Positions 1 to 8,115 of a stretch of DNA of 31,322 nucleotides are shown here, in pieces (position 1 is the stretch's first letter; every line of letters begins with the position of its first letter). The DNA is from a virus. Both the position numbers and the translations under genes were made by a program. The notes below the pieces were generated by a model, which saw nothing but the letters and a program-made list of their open reading frames with translations, had not been told where the DNA came from and searched no databases. Location of the stretch: positions 1 through 31,322 of the IMG/VR virus record IMGVR_UViG_3300005288_000102; one strand, 5' to 3'.

Positions 1-2053
1 TGCCACCCCGCTTACGGCGCCCGCCATCACCGCCACCGCCGCCACCTGGCGCGCCCAGGCGCCCCAGCGTGGAATTCAAGCGAGCAACAGCCAGATCAGC
101 CTGGCGGGCCGTTCGCGCGGTACTGGCGTCGAGCCTGGCCCTGGCCAAGGCCCCAGCATTCCCACCTTGACCCAGCATCAGACCGGCGTACTTGATACCG
201 ATCGTCGCCGCCTTGAACGCAACAAAGCCGCCGGCCGCGATCGCCAGCGCCGACGTAATGTTCGGGAATTTCTCCGCGAGATTGCTCAGCCCGTCAGCCA
301 ACCACCCGAGCTTAGGCAGAATGAAGTCGACCGCCGGCAACATGGCGTTACCGATAACCGTCGATAGCCGCGTCATCTGCGCAGTGAAAGCGTTCCAGCC
401 GGTTCGCGAGGTGTTGGCCACCCCGGCCGCCTCCTGCATCATCGAGCCGTTTTCGCCCAGGACAGAAGTCGCATATTTCGACTTGTCGCCAACCATCTTG
501 AACGCGCGATCGACCTCGCCCAGGTTCAACAGCAGCGGCTGAATCGCGCCGATCGATTCCGAACCGAAAAGCTGAGTAGCCAGCGCCGCCTGCTTTTCCT
601 CCGGCTGCTCTTTGAGCTCCTGCAGAACGCGCATGATCGTCTCAGGCGCGTTTTTCTGCATGTCGACGGCCAGATCCTCAGGATCGAACCCGAGATCCTT
701 CCACGCCTCTTTCTGGCCCTTTGTCGCTGCCTCGCCTTTGGTCAGGGCCGACAGGAAGTTCTTGAAGCCAGTGCCGGCGATTTCTTTTTCGGTGCCCGGG
801 TTCAGGAACGCAGCCGAGAGCGCGGCGTTTTGCTCAGGCGTCAGGCCCGACGCCTTACCCACGGCGCCGTACCGCTTGACCACGCCGGCAATGTCGGCTG
901 ACTTGGCGTTGAAGTTGTTGCCCAGGTAGTTCACGGAGTCGGCCAGATCGAGCGTGGCCGTGCGATCGAGCATCATGGACGCTTTCCAGCCGGCCATGGT
1001 TTCGCCCGAGTCCTGCGCGCTCATATCAAAGGCCGAGCCCATGATCGCCGCGTCGAGCGTGAACTCTACAACCGCCTTTTGCTTCTCTACCTGGTCAACC
1101 TTTCCAGAGGCATCCTTTTTGTCGTTACCAATGCCCGATTGACCGGCCGCATACTCGATTTTTGCGAGATCGACCCCCGTCATTCCTGACGACGCAATGA
1201 GGCGATTGCTCGCCATCTTCAAGTTTTCAGAGGCCAGCGCCTCTTTTTGACCAGGTGCGAAGTCAATCACCTTGCCAACGTCAGCCATGGCCGACTGCAT
1301 ATCCATCGCCTGGTTAATTGGCCGCGTGGCCAAGTAACCGATGGCCGCCGTTTCCATAGCCTGCCCGCGCAGATCCGCGCGCTTAGCCTGGTTTGCGTCC
1401 ATCTTGGCTTGAGCACGACTCACCGCCTCAAGGCGCGCCTTCTGAGCTGCCAGCGCCGCGTTGGCCGACTTCGTCGACGCCTCGAGGCGCTTCTGCTCGC
1501 TGGCCATCTTGCCAGTGTCCACACCGGCCGCAGTCAACACCGCGCGCAGGCGCTGCAGCTCGTTGCGCTCACCGCGAGACGCCGCCTCGAGCGTGCGAAC
1601 ACTGGCGGTCGCCTTATCGCTCGACGTATCGAGCTTGCGAACCTCAGCAGTCGCCGAATTGAGCTCGCGCTGCAGACGACTGACCTCTGCGCGACCCGTC
1701 CGCATTTGCCCAGCCGTTGCAGCTCCCGAGGCCTCGAGCGTCCTAAGGGAGGCCGACGCCTGGTCAACCTCCAGCTTGAGTTTTTCCACCCGCTCGGCGC
1801 CGGCCTTCTGCTCGCGATTGAGCCGAACCTGCTCAACCCGGGCAAGCTGCAGCGCAGCCCCTGTCTTCGTGACCTTATCGGTCAGAGCGACATACCCGTC
1901 AGCTGACCGGGCGACGCGATTGAGCTTCTCCAGCTCCGCACGCTGGCTCTTTATATCCTCCTCGAGCTCGCTTCCCTTTTTCTTGAAATCGCCGAACGTG
2001 CTCGAGTACGCATCGACCGCCGCCAGGCGTAGCGAAAACTTTGATTCAGCCAT
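1..2053 (-). CDS. Tail tape measure protein (P2 gpT-like), 3' end outside the window
   Basis: The open frame starts at ATG 2053 behind an AGAGGT Shine-Dalgarno sequence six bases upstream and stays open to the left edge, so only the first ~684 residues are present. The first ~230 residues are Ala/Lys/Glu/Arg-rich with long coiled-coil heptads. A more globular stretch follows that resembles the conserved N-terminal region of P2-family tape measure proteins, and a Gly/Ala hydrophobic stretch lies at about residues 585-615 (positions ~210-300). Such proteins set tail length and enter the host envelope at DNA ejection. The position directly downstream of the frameshifting tail assembly chaperone is the standard one in P2/Mu-type tails. 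The call rests on length, composition and position; the C-terminus cannot be judged. Confidence 0.9.
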   Translation of the reverse strand, partial: MAESKFSLRLAAVDAYSSTFGDFKKKGSELEEDIKSQRAELEKLNRVARSADGYVALTDKVTKTGAALQLARVEQVRLNREQKAGAERVEKLKLEVDQASASLRTLEASGAATAGQMRTGRAEVSRLQRELNSATAEVRKLDTSSDKATASVRTLEAASRGERNELQRLRAVLTAAGVDTGKMASEQKRLEASTKSANAALAAQKARLEAVSRAQAKMDANQAKRADLRGQAMETAAIGYLATRPINQAMDMQSAMADVGKVIDFAPGQKEALASENLKMASNRLIASSGMTGVDLAKIEYAAGQSGIGNDKKDASGKVDQVEKQKAVVEFTLDAAIMGSAFDMSAQDSGETMAGWKASMMLDRTATLDLADSVNYLGNNFNAKSADIAGVVKRYGAVGKASGLTPEQNAALSAAFLNPGTEKEIAGTGFKNFLSALTKGEAATKGQKEAWKDLGFDPEDLAVDMQKNAPETIMRVLQELKEQPEEKQAALATQLFGSESIGAIQPLLLNLGEVDRAFKMVGDKSKYATSVLGENGSMMQEAAGVANTSRTGWNAFTAQMTRLSTVIGNAMLPAVDFILPKLGWLADGLSNLAEKFPNITSALAIAAGGFVAFKAATIGIKYAGLMLGQGGNAGALARARLDASTARTARQADLAVARLNSTLGRLGAPGGGGGGDGGRRKRGG

Positions 2054-2056
2054 GCG

Positions 2057-2787
2057 CTACCTCTTTTTTGCACCCAACTGCGCGATCGCCAGCTCGTAAC
2101 GACGCAGAGCCTTTCCGGCGCTCCATTCCAGTATTTCCGCCTCGCTTACGTGGTAAACGAGGGGCACGATGTCGAGGATTACGTCGATGTCGCGGACTGA
2201 AAGAAGGCACCCGGTTTGTTCAAAAAATCGTTGAGGCGCTCCTGCAGGTGCGACCAGTCCGGAAGGCTCAGGCCCTGCACGTCAGGAACGGACAAACCGA
2301 CGCAGTGAGACGTGACGAAGTCCGCGCGCTCGTTGGCCGTCTTGAGCTTGCGCATCATCTTCGAGACTTTCATCGGCGGCACCTCGATCTGCAGGCGATC
2401 GACAATCTTTGGCACGCCTTCCACAAAGGCACGGATCGGAACCAGCAGCGCGAAGTCATCCGGACTATCCAGCTCGACGCCAGTGAAGTACGACGGCGGC
2501 ATTTTGATGTAGTTGTAGATCCGCTCGACCAGGCTCACATAATCGGGCTGCTTGAGCTGCTCGAGCACGCTCGGCGCCAGGCCGGTGGCCACCTCGACCA
2601 ACGCCTCGAATTGCGCGTCATCATCCTTACCAGCCCTTGCCAGCGCCGCGCGGTGCTCCGCGACATTGATCGGTCGCAGCGGGATCTCGCTCAGCTCCTC
2701 GCCGCTATCCAGTCTGACCGGAAAGGCCAGTACATGAGGCGGCATCTGCCATTGTTCGACCTGGTTGTTTTGCTGTTCGGTTGGCAT
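2057..2787 (-). CDS. Tail assembly chaperone, predicted -1 frameshift product (gpE+E'-like)
   Basis: The short chaperone frame contains the heptamer T TTT TTG (2227 to 2221) in the X XXY YYZ phase. Slipping back one base there leads into an open frame that continues about 54 codons to TAG at 2059-2057, four bases before the tape measure ATG. I translated the extension: it starts around FEQTGCLLSV, contains ILDIVPLVYH and EAEILEWS, and ends AQLGAKKR. It has no start codon or ribosome site of its own and fills the gap to the tape measure gene exactly. P2 uses the same T TTT TTG signal for gpE+E', which guides tube polymerisation along the tape measure. The frameshift is inferred from sequence; its efficiency is unknown. 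Confidence 0.75.
2179..2787 (-). CDS. Tail assembly chaperone, unshifted form (gpE-like)
   Basis: The 202-residue product starts at ATG 2787 (start MPTEQQNN); the frame is open upstream to 2811, but that stretch falls in the terminator stem. The N-terminal ~100 residues have the layout of Mu/P2 tail assembly chaperones: a beta-rich start (FPVRLDSGEEL, then IPLRPINVAEH) and an acidic helix ending LVEVATGL. A ~100-residue C-terminal part is longer than P2 gpE and may be an added domain. It is a non-structural factor that binds the tape measure protein and recruits tube subunits. A hairpin terminator lies just upstream, between it and the tube gene, which should lower its expression relative to sheath and tube. 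Confidence 0.8.
   Translation of the reverse strand: MPTEQQNNQVEQWQMPPHVLAFPVRLDSGEELSEIPLRPINVAEHRAALARAGKDDDAQFEALVEVATGLAPSVLEQLKQPDYVSLVERIYNYIKMPPSYFTGVELDSPDDFALLVPIRAFVEGVPKIVDRLQIEVPPMKVSKMMRKLKTANERADFVTSHCVGLSVPDVQGLSLPDWSHLQERLNDFLNKPGAFFQSATST
2221..2227 (-). other. -1 programmed frameshift slippery site T TTT TTG
   Basis: On the minus strand the bases from 2227 to 2221 read TTTTTTG. In the chaperone frame the codons are GAT TTT TTG AAC, so the heptamer is in the correct phase for simultaneous -1 slippage of P- and A-site tRNAs. It is identical to the P2 gpE slippery heptamer. The -1 frame is open from here to 2057. Confidence 0.75.
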
Positions 2788-2809
2788 CTTCAATTTTCCT
2801 TGAGGCAAC

Positions 2810-2831
2810 AAAAAGCCGCCCGAAGGCGGCT
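2810..2831 (-). terminator. Intrinsic terminator after the tail tube gene
   Basis: On the minus strand a 7-bp GC-rich stem (AGCCGCC / GGCGGCT) with a CGAA/TTCG tetraloop is followed by five T residues. It lies 19 bases after the tube stop codon and before the chaperone ATG, which suggests partial termination between abundant structural proteins and the chaperone/tape measure genes. Confidence 0.85.
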
Positions 2832-2849
2832 CAGTGGGTAGAGGTAGAG

Positions 2850-3356
2850 TTACGGCATCAACGCCAGGCGGCGAGCACCCTTGAGGTAGTCAACGCCGTT
2901 GATAACGCACTTCTGCGTGCGCGTATCAATGTCGATAACCGGAACTCCCATTTCCAGACGCTGGTAACTGCGCAGGGAGATCTCCAGCGTGGTGACAGGC
3001 TTGTCACCCATTTTCAGCTGCTTATCTTCCTGCTTTTTCAGCTTGCCGGCGCAAACGTGGTAGGCAAACCATTCATTGCCGTCCTGATCCTCGCCCGCCT
3101 CTTGCACCGTCAACAGCACCTGGTCGCCACTGCTCACGCCCAAGGCGGTAAAAATCGGCAAGCCGACGCCCTGCAGAGTAATTTTTGCGATCAGCGCTTT
3201 CATGCCGGTGGCCATCTCCTCAGAGATGAAGCGACCGCCGCGCATTTCTTCCATATCGAACTCAATCGGCGGCGGGTCGAAGTCATCGACCTGCGCCATC
3301 AACGGCAACCCCTGCAGGGTCGCCGTCATCATTTGCCTTACGCGGTTGGTGAACAT
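2850..3356 (-). CDS. Major tail tube protein (P2 FII-like)
   Basis: A 168-residue protein. The start at ATG 3356 overlaps the sheath stop as TAATG, so the two are translationally coupled. Near the N-terminus it has the FII-type pattern: LQGLPLMAQVDDFDPPPIEF, then an EEMRGGRF segment, then alternating beta-strand segments to the C-terminus with conserved-looking VTTLEISLRSYQ and PVIDIDTRTQKCVINGVDYL blocks. Family members form the inner tube of contractile tails. Size is close to the P2 family norm (~170 aa). The gene sits directly behind the sheath gene, the standard FI-FII order. Confidence 0.9.
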   Translation of the reverse strand: MFTNRVRQMMTATLQGLPLMAQVDDFDPPPIEFDMEEMRGGRFISEEMATGMKALIAKITLQGVGLPIFTALGVSSGDQVLLTVQEAGEDQDGNEWFAYHVCAGKLKKQEDKQLKMGDKPVTTLEISLRSYQRLEMGVPVIDIDTRTQKCVINGVDYLKGARRLALMP

Positions 3357-4522
3357 TAGAGAACGTCCTCGAGAAATTCTTCGATGATGGCGTCGCTGGC
3401 GTTGAGCTGATAAATCATGTGCTCGTTTGGCGCGTAACGACCGTAGTCGATGCACACATACCAGGTGCCGTTTTTGTATTTCTCAACAGAGTTGAGCTCA
3501 GGGTGCAGATACACCTTGCCGCCAGGAATCACCTCGGACGCGACCAGATCCTGCATGAACGAATCCACGCGCTGCACTTCCTGCTCCATCGCCCGCTTCG
3601 TCAGGTTCTTGGCCATGACCTTTTGTGCGCCCTTGATGAGCTTGCGAGAGATCGCGTCCTCGAGGCCGACGTAGCTGATGAATTTGCCCGTGATCGAGCG
3701 GTTACCCAGCAACGAAAAACCGCCGAGAATGGTTCGCCCGTAGTAGCTGATCCCGTAGCGGTTAAGCAGATCCCCCTCGGTCGACTTGTCGATAATGTTG
3801 TACTCGACAGTGCGCGACACGTCGGCCGCGTAAGTGACCTGGTTGCCCGGGCTTTCCCACTGCTTGACCGCGCCCAGGGCGGCCAAAGCCAGGCTCGAGG
3901 GCGGCAGAAAAACATTTGCCTTCGCGGCCTTCGAGTAGACCGCCGGCATTTGGTGAATCAACAGGCAGCGGTCGTAGCCCAGATCGGCGCCGCCGATCGC
4001 CTTACTGTTGAGCACCTGGTCGGCGACGGTGACGTCTTTGCCATCCAGGACAACGCGCGCGCGCAGACGCTTACCCAGCGACGCAAGCTCGCTATGCACG
4101 GACTGCTCGGACGAAAACCCCGGGGCGCCAATGATTGTCAGATCCTCGGCCGCCGTAGAAAGCGCGGCCAGCCCCTGCAGCTGACCGGACGTCGCGTCGA
4201 CGCCGCCAATGACGTTATTGATCGTATCCGCCGGGGTTGCGCCGACCTCGACGACCACCACGTAAATCGGGATCTTGACGACCTTGAGGATGTTTTTGAC
4301 CGTCAGGTAAAGCGTCCCCGCCTCAGCCCCGGTCGGATCAAGCATTTCAGCCAGCAACTGACCATTGATGCGAAACGGCGCGTTCAATGGAACCGAGGCC
4401 GAGCGGTTGGGTGCGGTGCCGACGATGCCAATAACATTATCGCCGATCGCACCCATCGCATCCGGCGATTCGGTCGCGTCGATCGAGATGCCGTTGTGTT
4501 CAAAGTTCGTTACTTCCGCCAT
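3356..4522 (-). CDS. Tail sheath protein (P2 FI-like)
   Basis: A 388-residue contractile sheath subunit. The N-terminus begins MAEVTNFEHNGI and is followed by the sheath-family pattern of a beta-rich domain (NVIGIVGTAPNRSASVPLNA) and the VKIPIYVVVVEVG strand. The central region carries the LTIIGAPGFSSEQSVHSEL motif typical of FI proteins. The C-terminal domain ends with NEHMIYQLNASDAIIEEFLE, the strand-exchange arm region. Length matches P2 FI (396 aa). It contracts around the tube during DNA ejection. Presence of sheath plus gpJ/I/V/W shows a myovirus-type virion. Confidence 0.95.
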   Translation of the reverse strand: MAEVTNFEHNGISIDATESPDAMGAIGDNVIGIVGTAPNRSASVPLNAPFRINGQLLAEMLDPTGAEAGTLYLTVKNILKVVKIPIYVVVVEVGATPADTINNVIGGVDATSGQLQGLAALSTAAEDLTIIGAPGFSSEQSVHSELASLGKRLRARVVLDGKDVTVADQVLNSKAIGGADLGYDRCLLIHQMPAVYSKAAKANVFLPPSSLALAALGAVKQWESPGNQVTYAADVSRTVEYNIIDKSTEGDLLNRYGISYYGRTILGGFSLLGNRSITGKFISYVGLEDAISRKLIKGAQKVMAKNLTKRAMEQEVQRVDSFMQDLVASEVIPGGKVYLHPELNSVEKYKNGTWYVCIDYGRYAPNEHMIYQLNASDAIIEEFLEDVL

Positions 4523-4524
4523 GT

Positions 4525-4737
4525 TTACTCAGCCTTTGCAGTAGGTTTTTTCGGCGCCGGCACAGGCGCTGCAGCAGCTGCCTCAGCCTCGAGCAGCGCG
4601 GTTTCTTTGAGGCGACCCGCCGTTACCAGGGCATGCGCCTGAACGTCGAGCAGATCGAGGGTTGAGCCCTTGGCGGCCCAGTGGCCGCCGCCAGTCGGGT
4701 ACGGAACCAGGACGGTGTAATTTTTGCGAAGGGACAT
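4525..4737 (-). CDS. Small protein preceding the tail sheath
   Basis: A 70-residue protein starting at ATG 4737 (MSLRKNYTV), with a CTGGAG Shine-Dalgarno nine bases upstream; the frame extends seven codons further up, into the terminator-proximal region. The N-terminal half looks like a short beta-rich domain (YTVLVPYPTGGGHWAAKGSTLDL, judged by alternating hydrophobics) and the C-terminal half is Ala/Pro/Lys-rich and probably flexible. It ends two bases before the sheath ATG. Small proteins in this slot occur in Mu/P2-type tails, but I do not recognise a family with certainty and give no function. Confidence 0.7.
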   Translation of the reverse strand: MSLRKNYTVLVPYPTGGGHWAAKGSTLDLLDVQAHALVTAGRLKETALLEAEAAAAAPVPAPKKPTAKAE

Positions 4738-4756
4738 GCGCAGGATCTCCAGGCAC

Positions 4757-4779
4757 AAAAAAAGCCGCAGCGCGGCTTT
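4757..4779 (-). terminator. Intrinsic terminator, second of a tandem pair after the fibre genes
   Basis: On the minus strand an 8-bp stem (AAAGCCGC / GCGGCTTT) with a three-base loop is followed by a run of T. It lies between the fibre assembly gene and the sheath operon, only 20 bases before the next start codon. Confidence 0.85.
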
Positions 4780-4800
4780 CGATTGGTTGTAGTTTCAAGG

Positions 4801-4825
4801 AAAAAAACCCGTCTTCGCGGGGTTT
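4801..4825 (-). terminator. Intrinsic terminator immediately after the fibre assembly gene
   Basis: On the minus strand a stem AAACCC/GGGTTT with a GC extension (one bulge) is followed by seven T residues. It abuts the TAG stop of the fibre assembly gene and is the first of two tandem terminators. Confidence 0.75.
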
Positions 4826-5218
4826 CTATGGGATCTGCCCGGCCACCCACTCAGGCACAACTGGCCGGGACACTTCGGCGGGAAATTCCGCCGTTGCCGG
4901 CCAGTCACGCAGAGTCCTGATGTACGCCAACAGCTCGGCGTATTGCTCGGCCGTGAGCGTGGTTTCGTCGCCGATTTCGACCTCGTCACGGTGTCGATCG
5001 CGCAGCCAGCTCACCCGGGCAATTTCAGCATCACGCCAAGCCCGAGCCACATCCGACTCAGGAGAGGCCGAAAGCGGCTTCAGAAAATCCAAGTAGCGCG
5101 GATCATCCAGCGCGACCGTGCCTTGATAGGGATAAATTTCACTGTCCTGCGCGCAACTGAAAACATCAGCAATCCGTGCCTCGTCCACACCCGAGAACCG
5201 AACAAACACAACATCCAT
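4826..5218 (-). CDS. Tail fibre assembly protein (Tfa / tail assembly chaperone family)
   Basis: A 130-residue protein with an AGAGG Shine-Dalgarno seven bases before ATG 5218, 11 bases after the fibre stop. The C-terminal half has the hallmark pattern of the family: WRDAEIARVSWLRDRHRDE, an acidic ...TLTAEQYAELLAYIRTLRDWP block, then a Pro-rich end with RPVVPEW. The N-terminal ~60 residues are a variable domain with several Asp and aromatic residues. Family members help fold or trimerise the adjacent fibre and sometimes stay bound to it. Its location directly behind a collar fibre fits this. Confidence 0.85.
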   Translation of the reverse strand: MDVVFVRFSGVDEARIADVFSCAQDSEIYPYQGTVALDDPRYLDFLKPLSASPESDVARAWRDAEIARVSWLRDRHRDEVEIGDETTLTAEQYAELLAYIRTLRDWPATAEFPAEVSRPVVPEWVAGQIP

Positions 5219-5229
5219 AATCAGCCTCT

Positions 5230-7473
5230 TTAGAAAGTGTAAGCACTTGCCAGAATTTGAAACTGCGCCGACGCAGATGAAGACGTAGCGATGAAGTAAA
5301 GGGTTTGAGGGAAAATCAGCGGCATATCTGAAAAAGGCGCCTGCCCACTACTACCCGCACTCAAATAGGCGTTGTAATACTTGCCGCCAACGCCGTCGCC
5401 CGTGCCCGCCACGTCCATTGCAACAGTCCCAGCATTCACTGGCGATGCAATAAGCTGACCTGAGAGGGTTTTAGCATTTATCGGCACATAACCCGCAATG
5501 GACATCGCCGTAAGCGTACTTTGCTGCGTTGTCCCATTTAATAGCGGCCCCCAAAGGGTATGAATCCTTCGATTCTCTTGATAACCAACCACCAGTTTTC
5601 CCGCCTGCGTTCGCCACACGCTGACCAACGCAGATGCGGTATAACCGGCCGGCATGCTTGAACCGTCGTAAATATCACTCGCCCGGGAACTTGTCGCATT
5701 ACGAGCCACCAACGCCGAAGCCTTGGTAGCCGGATTGTAAATCGCATAGATCGCCACGAATCCAGCCGTCGGAGCCGCGCCGCTGTCCATTCCACCCGCC
5801 CCAACAGCCGCCAGGTTGATCTGCCCAGCAAAGTTGTTAATTCGATATGAACCAGCAGCGTCCTCGACGATCAGCTCGTCGGCATTAAATGTTGCCGTTA
5901 AAGATGCGACAGTGATGGTCATCACAGCATTACGCGACGAACCCACCACAGGGCCATTGATGCGCAGCTTTTGCACCTCCAGCAACAATGCTGCAACGTC
6001 AACATTCCCCTGATTGATTGGCGCGTTCCAAGCCTTAATGCACCACACCACCGCCAAGTTTCGCGGGCGCGCTACACCATAATGCGCCTGAGCAAAAAGC
6101 GAGGTTCCGGGGACAGCAGCACCGCTTGCCGTGTAAGCACCGGAGCCGGAATAGTCAGCCATCACCGGAAGATCCCAGCCCAACCCCGCACGATTAGCAT
6201 TGATAGCATTTAGCCCGTGAATCTCGGCACCATTGTCATCATTCCCGTGAAGCAACGAACCTTTCTGATAAGTGCCAATTGCGCGACCTGCATCAACCCC
6301 GCGCCCATGATCCCAGCCCCGCAGGAACTCACCGCGCGATTCCGGCAAGCGGAAATTGCCGGCACCCTCGTCACCCTTGTTGAAGGCCGTGCCGAGAAAT
6401 GCCGCCAGATCCGGATAGAGCGCAATGCTCTGTACGCTGCCGTCGAGCTCCAGAAACCCGGGCGCGATCTTGTTAAGCGGGAACGCGACCGTAGCACCTA
6501 CCGGAAGCGCCGAGGCCTGCGCGATCATGGCCTCGATTTCTGGCTTCGTGTAGGTGTCTTTGATCCCGAAACCGGCCAGCGTTTCCGGATTTGTGCCGGC
6601 CATCGCTCGACCGTATTTGTCGACCGTCAGACTCTTGTAAGTGCCTGGGGCGATGCCCGTCCGACCCGCCAGCATTTCGAACGTAAGCGCCGTGGTGTCG
6701 AGAACAATCGGCCCATTCGTGACCAGGTGCCAAAGCGAGTCGCCGTTTACAGCGCCCTCCTCAACCATCACGGTAAGACCCGGCGTCACCTTAGCGCTGG
6801 CGTTCGCATCAGCAGCGCGCGCCCACGCGCCATTGGCCGCGACCCAGATCCCGTTATCCTTGGCCACCGTCTGGAACGGCAGCAGCACCCGCTGACCAGC
6901 CGTCACCGCGACGCCGTCGATTTGCTGAGCACCGCTCAACACGACGTTACCAGTCGCCGCCACGCGAACCGATTGCTTGCCATCGAGCTTGGCCAACTCG
7001 TCGACCAGGTAACCCATCACCCACGCCCGGGTTGCCTTGACGACGGTGTCGTCGATCAGCAGCGTGACCTGCGCCGCGTTGCTCGTCTCAAAAATCGATC
7101 GGATATAGAACTCTTTTCCAGATCCAGACGTCGCCAATACCGGCTTGAACGACTCCGGATATTTGACGATCGCGTACAAAATTCCGGTATCAGTCCAGAG
7201 CCCAGCCTCGCGCACGTACCAGCCGCCTACCTCAGGCGGGATCGTCACCTCGGCCAGCAGCCAGCTCGGATTTTTCTCGTCCTGGAACAACGCATTGAGG
7301 GGGCCGCGCCACACTTCACGCTTGAGCGCGGTAGCCGTTGCAGCGGGGTTGTACACCGCGCCGTTGCCGTCACCGACAGACATTTGCGTGAGCTTGATAG
7401 GCACGCCGGCCGCCTTGCAGGCGTTTTCGTATGCGATCCCCGCATTGGTCAGCAGGGTGTAATAGTCAGCCAT
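5230..7473 (-). CDS. Tail fibre protein (P2 gpH-like, collar-domain fibre)
   Basis: A 747-residue fibre. Residues 1-~155 match the baseplate-attaching N-terminal domain common to P2-type and pyocin fibres (MADYYTLLTNAGIAYENAC, then a VTIPPEVGGWYVREAGLWT block). A beta-rich shaft with repeated short strands follows to ~300. A phage tail-collar domain lies at roughly 325-430 (LPVGATVAFPLNKIAPGFLE, then GNFRLPESRGEFLRGWDHG). The last ~250 residues are Ala/Gly/Ser/Thr-rich and probably form the receptor-binding tip. The start follows gpI by one base. The tip determines host range and is the part most likely to have been exchanged. Confidence 0.9.
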   Translation of the reverse strand: MADYYTLLTNAGIAYENACKAAGVPIKLTQMSVGDGNGAVYNPAATATALKREVWRGPLNALFQDEKNPSWLLAEVTIPPEVGGWYVREAGLWTDTGILYAIVKYPESFKPVLATSGSGKEFYIRSIFETSNAAQVTLLIDDTVVKATRAWVMGYLVDELAKLDGKQSVRVAATGNVVLSGAQQIDGVAVTAGQRVLLPFQTVAKDNGIWVAANGAWARAADANASAKVTPGLTVMVEEGAVNGDSLWHLVTNGPIVLDTTALTFEMLAGRTGIAPGTYKSLTVDKYGRAMAGTNPETLAGFGIKDTYTKPEIEAMIAQASALPVGATVAFPLNKIAPGFLELDGSVQSIALYPDLAAFLGTAFNKGDEGAGNFRLPESRGEFLRGWDHGRGVDAGRAIGTYQKGSLLHGNDDNGAEIHGLNAINANRAGLGWDLPVMADYSGSGAYTASGAAVPGTSLFAQAHYGVARPRNLAVVWCIKAWNAPINQGNVDVAALLLEVQKLRINGPVVGSSRNAVMTITVASLTATFNADELIVEDAAGSYRINNFAGQINLAAVGAGGMDSGAAPTAGFVAIYAIYNPATKASALVARNATSSRASDIYDGSSMPAGYTASALVSVWRTQAGKLVVGYQENRRIHTLWGPLLNGTTQQSTLTAMSIAGYVPINAKTLSGQLIASPVNAGTVAMDVAGTGDGVGGKYYNAYLSAGSSGQAPFSDMPLIFPQTLYFIATSSSASAQFQILASAYTF

Positions 7474-8115
7474 CTAGAGCACCTGAGGAAAAATTGTGGT
7501 CGTCTCAACGGCGTAGTGACCGGCGCCCCTGTAGGCCACGCCAGACGCTGAGACTCCGTCGATAACGATCGGGTAAATGGTGGCCAGCTCGCCGCAGAAG
7601 GTCGCGCCGCCGATGTAGTGCGTACCGAAGGCGCTAAGCCCCACGGAAACCGACAGGGTGTCGCGCTCGCTTTGAGCGTCCGCGAGGCGGCGATCGAGGC
7701 GCGCGTCGATTTCCTCGCTATATGGAATCTGCGAGAAAGCCCGCACGGTGAAGCTGTACGGCGGGCCTGGCGGTGTCTGCTCGTACCAGGCCGTAACCTC
7801 GGGCACCAGCTGCAGCCCCTTGACCGCATTCTCAAGCGCAGCACGCGTGCCGGCCTGGCGCTTCGTTGGCCAGGCAAGCGCGACCGTCAGCCGCTTTTCA
7901 GCCTCCGGAGCCGCAGGACTCCACTCACTGACGCCGCGATCGGCCGCCAGATACGGCAGAAACTCGACCGGCGTTTCATGAGGATTCATCAGCTCGGGAA
8001 ATTGCGGCTCGATCCGCTCCAGGAGCTTGGCGAACCCGAGATCGAGCCCAGCCTCGAGCGCCGATTTATTGGCCGGCAGAACGCTAAGCCGCGGCGGTGC
8101 GAGATCGTCCGTCAT
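7474..8115 (-). CDS. Baseplate protein gpI-like (tail protein I)
   Basis: A 213-residue protein starting at ATG 8115, which overlaps the gpJ stop as ATGA; the longer upstream frame is not needed. The N-terminus has the gpI pattern: LSVLPANKSALEAGLDLGFA, then RIEPQFPELMNPHETPVEFL and PYLAADRGVSEW. The middle has a WPTKRQAGTRAALENAVKG segment, also typical of the family. gpI joins gpJ in the P2 baseplate wedge. The C-terminal ~90 residues are less conserved-looking, beta-rich. Order J-I-H is that of P2. Confidence 0.9.
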   Translation of the reverse strand: MTDDLAPPRLSVLPANKSALEAGLDLGFAKLLERIEPQFPELMNPHETPVEFLPYLAADRGVSEWSPAAPEAEKRLTVALAWPTKRQAGTRAALENAVKGLQLVPEVTAWYEQTPPGPPYSFTVRAFSQIPYSEEIDARLDRRLADAQSERDTLSVSVGLSAFGTHYIGGATFCGELATIYPIVIDGVSASGVAYRGAGHYAVETTTIFPQVL

